Of a DNA stretch of 64,000 bases, positions 1 through 20,085 are shown one piece after another. The stretch covers positions 25,940,261 through 26,004,260 of the forward strand of contig NC_053414.1 of the NCBI RefSeq assembly GCF_016859285.1. The letters are read 5' to 3'. The notes under the pieces are model-generated. The model saw nothing but the letters and a program-made list of their open reading frames with translations, searched no databases and was not told where the DNA came from. This DNA is from Xiphias gladius (Eukaryota > Chordata > Actinopteri > Istiophoriformes > Xiphiidae). Position numbers and translations under genes: made by a program. Every line of letters starts with the position of its first letter. Position 1 is the stretch's first letter.

Positions 1-119
1 ACTTGATGGAGGTTCGGTTTTCTGTAAGAGAACAGAAGACAAAAACCTTAGACGCTCAGAGTTTGAGGAGTATTTAAAAAAAAAAATCCAAATCAAAGCC
101 AGTGGGAAACAATACTTAC

Positions 120-210
120 TGCTACTTTCAACCAGGTCCTGGAAGGCAGTAGGATAGCAGTAGGCCACAGAGATGGCAGCAATTAAGATGGATACCAGTT
201 TAAGCGCCAT
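120..210 (-). CDS. First coding exon of an unidentified secreted protein (partial)
   Basis: The minus strand has an ATG at 210-208 followed by about 30 codons, then a consensus donor (GTAAGT, 119-114) after the first base of a codon. The peptide begins MALKLVSILIAAISVAYC and continues YPTAFQDLVESS. This is a typical signal peptide: a short basic n-region, a hydrophobic core and a small residue before a likely cleavage site near residues 18-20. The product should therefore enter the secretory pathway. All later exons lie left of position 1, so the family cannot be named. The exon is either continuous with a 5' leader starting near 405, or spliced at the AG immediately before the ATG. Confidence is good that this is a real signal-peptide exon and nil for identity. 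Confidence 0.6.
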
Positions 211-434
211 CTTCGAAAACAAAACAATCAGATCTCCCATTAGCAACAAAACAATACACGGCTCAGACAGAAAGCAAGACTTTCATCCATAACTGAAAGT
301 AAGCTCATGCATAAACAAAGAACTCAGAAGAGGAAGCCAAAACAACTAACCGACCACAACTACCACTTACCACATGAGCCTTTGCTTCCTCTCGCCTTCC
401 CCCCCACCTCACTGAGCACCAATATGATCGCTTG

Positions 435-441
435 CTTTATA
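435..441 (-). promoter_or_regulatory. TATA box for the secreted-protein gene
   Basis: The minus strand reads TATAAAG about 225 bp upstream of the signal-peptide ATG. A start site about 30 bp downstream, near 405-410, would give an unspliced leader of roughly 200 bases. Confidence 0.45.
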
Positions 442-801
442 TGCCTAAAGGTGATTTGTGATTGGCTGTAGCCTGACGCTGACATGTCCCAGCTGGGGCT
501 AATAGAAGCTAATCAAAATAGCTATGTCAATGAGGCTGAGAGGGTCAGAGGTCACAGTTTCATGTTTGACAAAGCGTATCAATGCATCTTTTCTTCTTTT
601 AGATAACAATCATGAGCCATAAATGAAACTCACAGATCAAATGACTCAGCAGACACCAAAAAACAAAAGTAAAGCAGAATCTAATGCCTCGCTCCTCTCT
701 GAGCGAAAAGAAAACAAAACTGGCTGACAAGAAAAACAACTTGAATGTGTGAAGAACAGGTATGTGTGCAGAGATAATAATGTCAAAGATAAAACACTCA
801 C

Positions 802-886
802 AGCTGATAACTGGTGAGGTGGGCTCAGGATGACCTGACGGGACACTCTCCGTCCTCGCAGCGCTCCTCCTGCGCTCCTTTTATCA
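802..886 (-). promoter_or_regulatory. Possible alternative promoter and noncoding first exon
   Basis: The minus strand has GATAAAAGGAG (886-876), TATA-like, in a GC-richer patch. It is followed about 75 bp downstream by a consensus donor GTGAGT (801-796). Spliced to the pyrimidine-rich AG just before the ATG at 210, this would make a noncoding exon 1 for the secreted-protein gene. Only motif spacing supports it. Confidence 0.3.
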
Positions 887-2179
887 GCATTCCCAGAGGA
901 GAGGCTGCAGGGGGACCAGCCCTGGGACACGCCGCAGGGGCATGATCATGGCTCACACCCTGACTCAGTCTTGGGACTAGAGGGTCATCTGGGCCACATG
1001 TGATCCGCCGCTGTTATTATAGCTGGTGTCCAGACTCGACTTTTTCCACTTCAGTGTTAATCACTGTTTTCCTTCTTCATTTTTTAATATCTTTTGCTTC
1101 CATATTTTGGGATATTTTGGGAAAAAGAAATACAGCCTACTGAGTTTATTTCAGTAGTCTAATGGGTCTTGGCATGGCCAGCTCTATAGTCTCTCGGAAA
1201 GGAGTCCTGCAATTTGTTCATTAAACTTGGGTCCCCAACCATACTTTCCGTATTTCCACACTCCTTGTGCCACTTTAAATGAAAAGAGGACTCAAATTGT
1301 CTGCTGAACATCTAGGAGGGCATTGTCAGTGCATTATAAACTGTGAACTGTGAAGGTCTGAAGTTTGATAGATATGCTTGTTCATTAGGCAGGAAAGTCG
1401 AATGAAAGACACCACTGAATAGAATCACGGGAAAATGTAGGATCCAGTCCTCCTTGAGCTTTACCCATTCTAGAAACTAAAAGTCTGGATATCTGAGCCT
1501 CTGTTGCTTCGATCTTGGCCTGTCTTCATTCCACAAACATTATGGAAGTGCAATTGTAAAACTGTAGAGTGTCCCTTTCAGAGAGTAACTTGTAATATTC
1601 ATTCAGGTCTGCAGTTTTTAGGGCTATGGTGCAGGTGCACTCAGCGGATATTCCATATCTTAAAATACAAAGCAGACTGTATGACAGCTTAAAAGTATGC
1701 ATTTACACATAAGAATTACTGGATTGTTTTTGCATTGCCTGCATTATATTCTATTTGTGTCACTGGGCTTATTATTAACTTCTCCTGTGGAACCCAAGTA
1801 CCTTTGCAGCCACGGTGACCTAATTTCCCCACGGGGGTCAATGAGGCTTCATCTGCATGCACTGGAGAAGAAATTCGTGGGACTTGTGGGTGTTGCAAAA
1901 CGTTCCCGGTTAACACAGATGTGAGGAATATGTTTGGCATTTTTAAGAGAAGCTCAAGTTGACCCGGTTTCCACAGCTTTAAATACATAATTCAAATCCT
2001 GCAGATGATAGCTCAACTCCGCCCTGAGCTGACCTCATATTCAATACAAGAGCTTCGTCCATCAAAACAAAAGAAAAGGTAAGCTATGAAATCTCATGAC
2101 ACAGTAACAAATTTTTACTTGTTTGTGAATTAGCAAACTGAAAAAAATGGTCAGAAACTTTGCTCCAAAGTAAGAGTCA
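887..2179. other. Intergenic, no gene seen
   Basis: AT-rich sequence between the secreted-protein promoter and the ilf3 3' end. Short open frames on both strands lack splice context or recognisable motifs. I see nothing functional here. Confidence 0.5.
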
Positions 2180-2185
2180 TTTATT
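2180..2185 (-). terminator. ilf3: ilf3 polyadenylation signal
   Basis: AATAAA on the minus strand about 445 bases beyond the ilf3 stop codon. It is the first canonical hexamer I found, giving a 3' UTR of about 0.45 kb. Confidence 0.45.
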
Positions 2186-2629
2186 TGACGAGAATCATTA
2201 GAGCATTTCATGTGACACAAATAAACAAATCTTCAGTTCAAAACTACAAGCAGCTTCAAATCAAAACCATATTCTAATACAGAACCAGTACGCAAATACG
2301 CAAATTAAAAAACACAACAGCCCAAGAAACTTGACATAACAATAAACCAGGTATGTATATTTACACACGTCAACATGGACATGACGAGGGCTGAAGCAGA
2401 AAAACAGGGACCTCAATAAATCCTAAACTTGCATCTGCCACCTAAAATTGCTTTTACCAGACAAGTTAGTGAATAGTTGCAAAACTAAAACAACAAAATT
2501 CCAGTTTCAGAGACAAAGACAAACACTTTCTCTTTCCTTTTCAGAATTGGCATCCAAGATCATCATCGAGGCAGAACAATCGGAGTCAAAAAGATGGCAT
2601 AGTGAGGTGAGAAAGTCTGTACAAGATGA

Positions 2630-11501
<8,872 letters not shown>

Positions 11502-11530
11502 GCTGTCACGACTTTCGGGCCGAAGCCACT
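11502..11530 (-). other. ilf3: ilf3 5' UTR segment with acceptor
   Basis: A pyrimidine-rich tract ending AAACAG lies just upstream of the ATG exon. With the donor at 11848, it implies a noncoding exon 1 and an intron of about 0.3 kb in the 5' UTR. Confidence 0.5.
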
Positions 11531-11848
11531 ACCTGTTTCAGCAGCAAAATTAAAAAAACAAACTCCTTTAGTCAGGGTCAAATGGTAGATAACTGGTAGA
11601 TGATGAAAACATCTGTCCAATAATCACGTTCTTCATCCCCCCTTCCTCTGTGGAGGGGAGGTGCTGCGATAAACTCTGACAGCTGGTTAGCTAATGTTTA
11701 CAGCCCTGGCCGATTACTTAATGTTAGAGAGCGAGCTAACGTTAGCCAGCATGCCAGAGCCATAGTTGTCCGTTTGCCATTAGAGCTGTACATTTCGCAT
11801 TATACCGCTGAATACGGTCCGACTTTCGCTTGTGCTGTTCGAACTTAC

Positions 11849-11995
11849 CTTTGTCGACGCACCAGTACACAGGTGGAGACCTTTTCGCGTTAACGTTGCT
11901 ACCTTTCTGTTGCTAAGTGCCCGATCCGTACCGGAAATCCGATTCCTTCTACGCATGTGCGAAAAATTCGGCTACTTCCGTTCGGAATTACGTCC
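11849..11995 (-). promoter_or_regulatory. ilf3: ilf3 promoter and noncoding exon 1
   Basis: A consensus donor GTAAGT (11848-11843, minus) closes a likely noncoding exon. Upstream there are CpG dinucleotides and two ETS-type cores: ACCGGAAAT near 11930 and, on the minus strand, CGGAAGTAG near 11975. No TATA box is evident. This is typical of a housekeeping CpG promoter. The start site is not resolved. Confidence 0.5.
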
Positions 11996-12059
11996 AAGGC
12001 GACACCCCCCCCGCCGCGAAAACCCGCCCCACTACGCCTCTGATTGACGTGGTTGCTTG

Positions 12060-13368
12060 GGTTTAACTTTAGCCAGAGCCACTTAAAGCCATTTAGGGTT
12101 TGAAGAAAATGCCAGGGTCATAATTATAGCTCCTTTTTTTGGAAAACACTTTATTTTATCTTGTAGAATTCATTTTTCTTAGTGTCATTGTCCTTGTTTT
12201 TCCGGTCATAAGACTTTATTGTAATTTCCATTCGAAATGCCTAATACTTGGACTGTGATGAAATGGAAATGTATTTTTATGAATACAGTCTTTGGAGAAA
12301 AAAATGTTCTCATTATAATCATCTTTTACAACCAAATCCATCTTAGGTATTTACATTCAAAATATAACGTCATCTTGAAACAGAAGAAAAAAGCCAGTAG
12401 TAATGTTTGGGCAATGATGATATTAATACGTGCAATTTATTAGGCCAACCATCAGTGCACTGTGTAAGGTTTACGGAGTTGGAGTGGCTACATTTTAGGT
12501 GAAAAAAAACAAAACAACACAGACGTTAATGTCTTCTGGTGGAACTGGAGGCAATAGATGTAGTCAGTTATTCACTTATGCATTTTTCATACATGTTTAT
12601 GTTGTATTTATCTATTTATTTGTTTTTTATTTTTACATATTTCCAGTTGTGTAAAAAGTGTGAGATTTATCAACCTTTCAAAGATAAGCATTTTGTGCCC
12701 TACTGACCATCACAGTGCTGCATGAAAAATTTCTCTCTGTGAAAGTGCAACCAGGTGGGCCAAAGATGAAACTGGCCGTTTATCAGTAGCAAGTTTAGAG
12801 AAGTGATTTATTTGGCAGTCCTGTGGAATAAGAAGGACAAATTGCTGCAGCTGCTGACCATATCAGTGTGGTTGGAAAGAAATGATGCAGGGGAGGAGAC
12901 AGTATTTCAAAACAGTATTTCACTGAGGCACCACACCTCATTCAAAGTTACTCACATCAGACACAGACTGCTTGCCTAAACACTTGGAATTAAAAACATT
13001 TTACTGAGCAACCTTCTTGATTTAATAGGTTATTATCTGCATTAACTTTGTGGATAATCCTTGTTTTATCCTATGGAAAGTGAAGTTCAGAATGACTCTC
13101 CAGGAAATCCCTGTTGCAGATCGCACCATCCTCAGAGAAAATTCTTAAAAACATGCACAACCCAAAGTACAGATTTTTATCAATACTTGGGCAAGCAGAC
13201 TACTCTCCACAGTAATTTAACTTTGAAACCGATCAAATCAATACTGTCAGTGTATATAGGAGTACAGTTTCAGCCAATAGGATTATTAGCAACTAGATTA
13301 ATTATATATAATCATATATCACATATGCAACAGTTTGGTAACTACACCACTGTATGAAGTCTAGTACA
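12060..13368. other. Intergenic between ilf3 promoter and ptger1 3' end
   Basis: AT-rich spacer of about 1.3 kb; no coding exon, RNA gene or recognised repeat seen. Confidence 0.5.
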
Positions 13369-13374
13369 TTTATT
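13369..13374 (-). terminator. ptger1: ptger1 polyadenylation signal candidate
   Basis: AATAAA on the minus strand about 1.0 kb past the ptger1 stop at 14375. The intervening sequence would be 3' UTR, including a (TAA)n repeat. Confidence 0.35.
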
Positions 13375-13998
13375 AACCAGACAAAATATTCCTCTTCTCA
13401 ACACAGGCCTGTTTGTTAGGAAACTCATGGAAGAGACATTTATGCAAAAATAAATCCAAACATTCAGCATGAAGATTATACAGTATGTACACGTCACATT
13501 GCCTTGTTTTATTTACATTAAAAGTTGTTTACATTTCCTCAGTAAATTGAGGGTACAGTTCAAGTATTAACTTATAAAATCTTACATTAGTTCACATAAA
13601 GCACTGTATAAACACAGGGAAAGCATGTTTAAACTTAAACATTCATAGACTCCACAGTATTTGAACATTAACATTCCTTTATGAAATACATTCAGCAGAA
13701 TACTTAACATTACAAATACACTCAAAATACTTCTGGGTTTACTCTGGAGCTCCATCTGATGGTTACACCAATACAGCTCAATTCTTTCCCATTTGTCTAA
13801 TGTAAGAGCAAGTCACTGTGCAATTTATTTTTTTTGACTTTCAAAGCTGAGGAAAAGGAGTTTGAGAAATAAAATCAAATAACACTCTGTCCCTCTGTAC
13901 AGATCACTCCCGCAACCTTCTGCAGCGTGCATACTACACTCATATCCTGCAACCTACATCTATGCCCTTCGTTGTTATTAATTTCCAAATGAGAATAC

Positions 13999-14000
<2 letters not shown>

Positions 14001-14033
<33 letters not shown>
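14001..14033. repeat. (TAA)n microsatellite
   Basis: Eleven TAA units in the presumed 3' UTR of ptger1. Confidence 0.95.
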
Positions 14034-14374
14034 GGAATGTTCACTTATTATAAGTAAACAATATGAAGTTTATGATATTTTGTGCAAAATCACAGCATTA
14101 GCTAGCTTCCATTTGTAAGGTCACACAATGAACACACTGGTAAACTTTGAGTGAGTATGAAAGAGAAATTTTGATTGAATCCATGAAACATTTCTCAAGT
14201 GGACCAGCTGAGACTGGTCTGCTCCACTATCACAGCCACAATAATCTGTTCTTTCCACCTGCCGCTATGTGGGACTCTCCATCTAAATGTCTTTGCACGC
14301 CGAGTTCGTCATATGTTCAATAACCTGGTGACAGAGTACATCCACGAAGTATCGATATCAATCCTTTTTTCAGC

Positions 14375-16776
14375 TCACACTTGGTTGACTTCCTTCTTTT
14401 CTGAGCTGGGAAAAGAGGTGGGCTCCCAGCGGCCTAACATATTACCCCTCAGGCCCACCTGGCACTTAGCAATGAGGTAGATTTTGCGGAGGACTGTGCG
14501 GCGCAGCAATATGTAGACCCAGGGGTCAAGGATCTGGTTCCATGTGGCCAGCCTCACGCCCATCACCATCAGGGTTTCATAGTTGGACAGGCTGTTCCCA
14601 ATGGATCCTGTGTAGGAGCGGATCACGGACATCAGGCCAAAGATCTGCAGGCATGAAACACATGCTTGCAATTATTATGGGATACAAGAGCGAAAACGCT
14701 GCATTGATAGTAAAGCTAAAATTACTCAAAAATAACAACTTTGCAGCACTAACAACAACCAAGTAGTTATCAAAAGTGATCCTCTTTATTTCATAAAAAC
14801 ACAACAAATGGATGTTCCCGATAAGCACTTTCATTTCGGTATTCTTTGTAAGGGAGAGCAATGTTTTGTGAGACTACTTGATCGCATGCATTTTAAAACA
14901 CAAGACAGTTTTAAAGGTAAATAACAAATGTTTAATGTGGGAAATGTCCGAACTAATGAGTCGATCGCTGCACGCACGCACAAAGCTGCAGAGAGATAGA
15001 GTTCATGCACCAAGATGAGAGTTCGTTGCCCGGAAGGTGATCGAATGTGAGACTGATCATTGATCCCACTGATGCTGAAGGAGCACGCAGCCGAATCTGC
15101 GTTTGATAATTGATCCTCGCTTCCTGTTGACTGAAAGCATTATTTGTGTAAGTTATCATTATTGGTTATCATTATTACTATTGTTTTCCTATTGAATCGC
15201 CATTTATCAGTACTGTTTTTTTTGTTTACTTGAGGTCTATTTGAGTCCTTTTCTTTGACGTCCTAATTTTTCCAATTCCTTGTGGAAAAAAAAAGGAAAG
15301 AAAAAAAAGGAGTGAATGTCTCTCTGGTCCTCACAAATGTGCTAATCTAGAGGCTCTTTAACATACTTCTAGATCCAGCTACTGCAAATAAGACAACTAC
15401 ATATTGAATCTGTTGCTAATTTGAATTTCGACTTTTAGTAAGTGACATAATCCTAGTAAAAAAGACCCCCAAAAAATTACTAAATTCCACAAAAGTAGGC
15501 GGTAAAGATACTTAGAGACCCTGCACATTCCCACAGGTGTTTTCAGTTATTCTGGCTGGTTAGAACTTGGTCAGGCTGAAGCTGGGTGGAGCTATGCCGC
15601 AAATTACTTGCTGACAAGGAACTATATGCACCAGTAAGAAAAGGTGTGACTCAAAACGGACAGGGCAGTGAGGGAGCTGTCAATCATGCACAGTCCTGAG
15701 AAGAATTCAGGACTGTGGGAACATAAGTGATATATCATAAGGTGACCAACAGTAGACTTAGTAGTCGCGCCACAGCTGGCTTCTACTGATAATGTACTTT
15801 TAAGTGGATTTTTTTTCTTATGTAAGCTGACAGAGTACCAGATGATGTTCACCAGTTTCATGACCTGACTGTATGCTTCCCTCTCCTTGTACTTCCTGAC
15901 ACTCACCAGCAGAGGGCTCCAGCAGATACATGAGGTGACCATGATGCCGACCAGCTGCACCACCATCTCTATGTCGTGGGACTTGGCAGAGTGAGGGGAG
16001 CCGGGCTGCCTCCTGAGCCGAGCCAGCACCAGCGTCAGTCCGCTGATGGTGTTACACACCAGCGCCACAGCCAGCGAGGTCAGACCAAGTCCAGAGAACA
16101 GCACCACAAATGCCACATCCACCTCCTCAGTGTCATTGAGCACTTTAATGAAGCACCAGGTCCCTGGGTCCTGGTAGGTGTAGGAGCCCAGCTGAAAGCA
16201 GGGCAGCATGGCCACACACAGAGCTGCCAGCCAGATGACAGACAGGCAGATCTTTGTGCGGGTTTTGGTGACCAGGGATGAGTGCAGCAGCGGCTTAGTG
16301 ACACCCAGGCAGCGCTCAGCAGCCATGGCGCAGCCCATGAAGAGTGGGCACAGGCCGAAGAACACCATGCTGCCACCCAGGAACTGGCACATGCCATCAG
16401 AAGAGTCAAAGTCCTCTGGGCGCACACCTCCATGAAGGTAGAGTCGGAGTACCAGGGCACCAGGGATCACGTGGCCAATGAAATCTGTGACCACGAGTGA
16501 AGTGGCAAACAGAAGGAAGGTGGCTTTGGAGCGCCGGCGCTGGAGACAGTAGGCATTAGCCAGAATGAAGAGGGCCACAATGTTGGAGATGATGCCCAGC
16601 GTCATGGACAATATGACGACAATGACACCGCTGGTGGTGGGCTGCACCAAGGTGAAGTTTCCCTGCTGCGACAGCCCTTCAACAGCCACCCTGGCCTCCA
16701 GCTTTCCTACACTTTCATTAGAGAAATGAGGGAGGAGCGGGGAGGCTGAGGAGTTGTAGTGGCTCAAAGCTAACAT
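14375..16776 (-). CDS. ptger1: Prostaglandin E2 receptor EP1 (class A GPCR)
   Basis: Two minus-strand coding exons, 16776-15907 (290 codons) and 14644-14375 (89 codons plus stop), joined in phase 0 for 379 residues; human EP1 is about 400. EP1 is a plasma-membrane PGE2 receptor that raises intracellular calcium. Visible features: N-glycosylation sites at N8, N20 and N40; TM1 near 50-73; [12 protein letters not shown] in TM2; C130 and C208 for the TM3-ECL2 disulphide; the ERC (154-156) that replaces DRY in prostanoid receptors; ECL2 motif [15 protein letters not shown] in TM6; and TM7 [18 protein letters not shown]. Splicing inside TM6 matches the mammalian gene. The donor (GTGAGT, 15906-15901) and acceptor (CTGCAG before 14644) are consensus. 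An upstream acceptor at 16786 implies a separate 5' UTR exon. Confidence 0.95.
15622..15906 (-). other. ptger1: Open frame extending into the ptger1 TM6 intron
   Basis: If the TM6 intron is not removed, the frame stays open for about 95 codons past the donor. The alternative tail begins [14 protein letters not shown] and lacks the TM7 exon. In rat, an EP1 variant made by failure to splice at this position is known. Whether this fish transcript exists cannot be told from sequence. Confidence 0.35.
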
Positions 16777-16989
16777 CACTGAACTCTGAGGGTCAGGGGG
16801 TCCATAGTTAAGGGAGGCTGCAAGAGAAAGAAGAGGCAGATCTGATTTGTAAGCTGCCAGTGAACTGGATCAACGTAAAAATAAAAAAAATCTGTCGTTT
16901 GTTGACATTAAAAGTCTAATTAAAAACAGTAAAAGTAACACATACTGAACATACAGGTAAAAATCAAATGAACGCTTCGACACAGATCA

Positions 16990-17245
16990 TGAGGGGCCAC
17001 TGAATACTTTGATGGGTACGAAAATGATCTCAATCCAACTGAACACCTGTGGGAGATTTTGGCGGACGAGTTAGACAACGCTCTCCACCACCGTCTGCAA
17101 AACACCAAATGAGGCAGAATGGTGTTCATGTGTCCAGCAGAGCCAGAGAATCTATGGCAAGGAGCAGTGAAGCTGTTTTGGAAGCTAACGGTTGCCCAAC
17201 ACCTAACTAAGAACCTTTACATTGGTTTTTGCCTTAAATTTGTAA
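16990..17245 (+). mobile_element. Tc1/mariner-like transposase remnant
   Basis: In the ptger1 5' intron a short plus-strand frame reads DLNPTEHLWEILADELDNAL and then RLQNTK before a stop. This resembles the C-terminal catalytic-core end of Tc1-like transposases (NPIEHLW-type motif). Downstream noncoding sequence to about 17245 looks like the element's 3' flank. The rest of the transposase is absent, so it is a dead fragment. Confidence 0.6.
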
Positions 17246-17971
17246 CCCCTGTAACTTTCAAGATTCGGGACTTGAGGCCCTTTAACAAGTAAAAGCGTTA
17301 AACACATGATCCTACAAATTCTTCATATATGGCGAAAGACCTGCAACAACAGAATCACAGATGCAATCACGACAAACACACGACAACTGAGCAATATGGT
17401 ATATTGTATGGCATCTTTCATCATAATCATATATATAATCCTTCTAATATCAAGAATCACCATACCTGATTTTTGTTGCCTAAACTGATTTTACGAGTCA
17501 TTTACTGGTTAAAGAGCTTTTTTTTGTTTTGTTTTTTCACGAATATCAGCTGCTGACAATGTGATGTAAATCAACTGAAGATAATAGCTGCTTTTCTGTG
17601 CCTATCCTGATTAGAGAGAGAAAAAAAACCTTCCTATTCTTCTTATCCTGTACAATTTCTCAAGGAAAACTTTGTCCATCGTGGAAGAATTTCCATGAGG
17701 TGGGGACTGCACAGATTTGCACCCATTTGTAGAATATTGTAATTGCGCAGCTTTGCAGTGTGTCAGAAACTATCAGCAGGAAAAGTCAACTTTATTCCCT
17801 TCTCTTATTATTAGACTTAAAACTAATATGGCTCACCACTACATAGTTCTGATATCCTTCCCAGTCCAGCTGAACATCCAAAAGATAGTTTTCCGTGTCA
17901 AACAGATGTCCAGAGATCCTCTCAGCAGTCCAGAAACAGATGGAAAAATGCCTCTTGCTTAAGATCAGAAA

Positions 17972-18046
17972 TCATGTTTCCCAGTGCAAGGCATCGGTAT
18001 CCTTTGCGGAATACTTTCCATGTCTGAGTCCGCCCAGCTGCTGCAT
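17972..18046 (-). other. Upstream ORF in the predicted ptger1 leader
   Basis: The minus-strand ATG at 18046-18044 sits in a near-perfect Kozak context (GCCACC before ATG) and opens 24 codons (begins MQQLGGLRHGKYSAK) ending in TGA. It lies just downstream of the TATA box at 18093-18100, so it would be the first ATG of the leader. It has no family resemblance that I recognise. Confidence 0.4.
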
Positions 18047-18092
18047 GGTGGCGTGTAAAGGATCCTCACTGACACTAAAATACCGCGTCACG

Positions 18093-18100
18093 TTTTTATA
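18093..18100 (-). promoter_or_regulatory. ptger1: TATA box of the putative ptger1 promoter
   Basis: The minus strand reads TATAAAAA in a CpG-containing, GC-rich patch (18060-18250). It is about 1.3 kb upstream of the coding-exon acceptor at 16786, so the first exon would be noncoding and start near 18065. Assignment to ptger1 rests on strand and position. Confidence 0.5.
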
Positions 18101-18180
18101 GCGCGTCTTTTCGTCTGCGTGGGCGTCTCTGCTGCTGTGCGCCTGACCCCCCCCCCAAGTCGGGTTCAGGTCTCGTCGCC

Positions 18181-18211
18181 CTGCTGCTGCCGCTGCTGCT
18201 GCTGCTGCTGC
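18181..18211. repeat. (CTG)n / (CAG)n trinucleotide repeat
   Basis: Interrupted CTG units just upstream of the ptger1 TATA box, inside the GC-rich promoter patch. Confidence 0.9.
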
Positions 18212-19609
18212 GCTTCGTGTCGCCTCTCTCTGTTCACACCAGACGTACAGTTCGTAAGCACGCTTTAATGTCGTTACTCACTCCCCGTGTGTCACCTACG
18301 TTTCGAAGAAGTTATCTCAAACAGGCCCGTTCTATCTTCTGGCCAGAACACTGGGGGCAGCGAAGCCGTTTAGATTTTGCATTGCTGCAGATATCAATTT
18401 TAAATGTCCCCACATGGTTTGGATTTACGCACTTGGCCACGGACCCTTTTACAAGATCAGAGCCTGTGACTTTTACTCGTTGTAGCCTGTTGGATTTGTG
18501 GTGAAGGCATTGACCAGCGTTTTGTTTTCTGAAGCCTGGATCGATGACTGATCAACAGATTCAGATTCAGTTTCACAGCCCACGTGAATTTCTTTATCTT
18601 TTCAATCACTGCTTAACGCGCAGCCCCGTATTCAAAATAACCTCGGTTGTATCAGTTGTCCAGAAAGGTCCTGCAGTGGATATGCTGTTCATCATTCTGC
18701 TGTTAGAGCGGGTTTCCATTTCAGTTCTCTGAATAAATGACCTCGGTGCACGGAGGGTAGGGCAGGCCAGACACTTAGCTGGAGTCACGTAAAAAGATTC
18801 AATTAGGGGAAATTATCTAAAAACGTATTTGTTTAGCAGATCTAAATACCTGGAAGTTCATAGGAAATAGTATGGAAAAGTCATATTCACCCTCATGAAC
18901 AATCCAGATGTTAGGCCTGAGGGTTTTCACAGCTGCATTAAGGAAAACATGTCAGTTTTTTTTCTTCTTGTTGATTGACAGTCTGAGAGGGAAGGCCAAG
19001 AGGAGACTTGATGTATCTCTGATTTTGGTTCTTTTCTGTATGCTAGGGACAGGTGGTCATGTTTGTCTTAATTTTAGAAGCACCTGGCAGCCCAGCTGGA
19101 CACATACTTGCACAAGTTGTGGTTTGGAAACAGGGAAAAAGCAACATCTCAAATTGGCCACTGGTTCACAGGAAAGAGAGTGGAGGCAGGCACTGACACA
19201 TAAATTGGTTTACAAAAATTAGAAAAAGAGGCAGCTGGAGGAAATGCTCCAATAGTTGGCAACCGTGTAACACGTCTGTGAACCTTTGAAGATATATTGT
19301 AGAAAGTGTCCAAATGTCAGAAATGTCTTCTAGGGAACCAGTCATTTGTAAAGGGGCAAGTGCAACTGTTGTAGGTTTAAGGAGTGATGCATGCAAAAAC
19401 ATTTGAGAGCAGCAGACAGTGAGCTGGGATCCTCGCAAGGCTGAATAGGTACAGTGGTGCTGATTGCTGATTTTTAGCAGATAGCATGTTAGCATAAACA
19501 AATTAGTTCTCAACACAAAGTACAGCTGAGGCTGATTAGAGTGTCAAAACCCAAACTCTTGGGGCATCTTGGTTGCTTAGGGATTTAAGGTTCCGACCAA
19601 AAGCCACCT

Positions 19610-19715
19610 GGCTTGTGTTTGTCCGATGACCTGTTTCCTATTTCCTGTTATCTCTCTCGACCCTTATCTGACTGTTGACTCTGTAATAAAGGCATAAAAA
19701 TGCAAAAAAATACAG
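19610..19715 (+). repeat. SINE-like 3' tail, copy 1
   Basis: Contains CCTATTTCCTGTTATCTCTC and ends GTAATAAAGGCATAAAAATG followed by A-rich sequence. The same order of blocks recurs at 19736-19872 and 42018-42115, which defines it as a dispersed repeat. Confidence 0.55.
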
Positions 19716-19735
19716 ATGAAGAAACTAAATAATTG

Positions 19736-19872
19736 TGGTGGCCCTGTAGCTTAAGGGTTAAGATGCTAACTATGAACTGCAATGGCCTTGGTCAGATTGG
19801 CTGCATCTCTCTCCCCCTCGTTTCCTGTCATCACTCTACTGTGTGTAATAAAGGCTAAAAATGGCGCAAAAA
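19736..19872 (+). repeat. SINE-like element, copy 2, with A-box-like head
   Basis: The head reads TGTAGCTTAAGGGTTAAGAT, similar to a pol III A box. The body contains CTCTCTCCCCCTCGTTTCCT and the tail GTAATAAAGGCTAAAAATGG. This is consistent with a tRNA-derived SINE, though the B box is too degraded to be sure. Confidence 0.55.
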
Positions 19873-19924
19873 TCTATAAAACAATACAAAACGGTCAACC
19901 TGGCGGTGCTAGAAGAAAAGTAAA

Positions 19925-20085
19925 GGGATAGTAGGATTCATCCTCTGGGGATATGAATGTCTGCATTCATGGCGGTCCATTCAATAGTTGTCAAATATTT
20001 TAGTCAGGACCAAATAGCGGTCTGACAGATCCAATGATTGACCCTTGCCATACTTAGATGCTACGCTGCTAGTGTGGCTAAAACG
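19925..20085 (+). repeat. Interspersed repeat shared with 60140-60300, copy 1
   Basis: Contains GGTCCATTCAATAGTTGTCA and ATTTTAGTCAGGACCAAA, matching in order the copy near 60140-60300. The same block order is common in fish genomes by recall. The class is not determined. Confidence 0.5.

Noticed and set aside
646-930. 94-codon minus-strand frame over the upstream promoter candidate
   Set aside because: The TATA-like box and donor fit a noncoding exon better; the encoded sequence is low complexity with no family resemblance.
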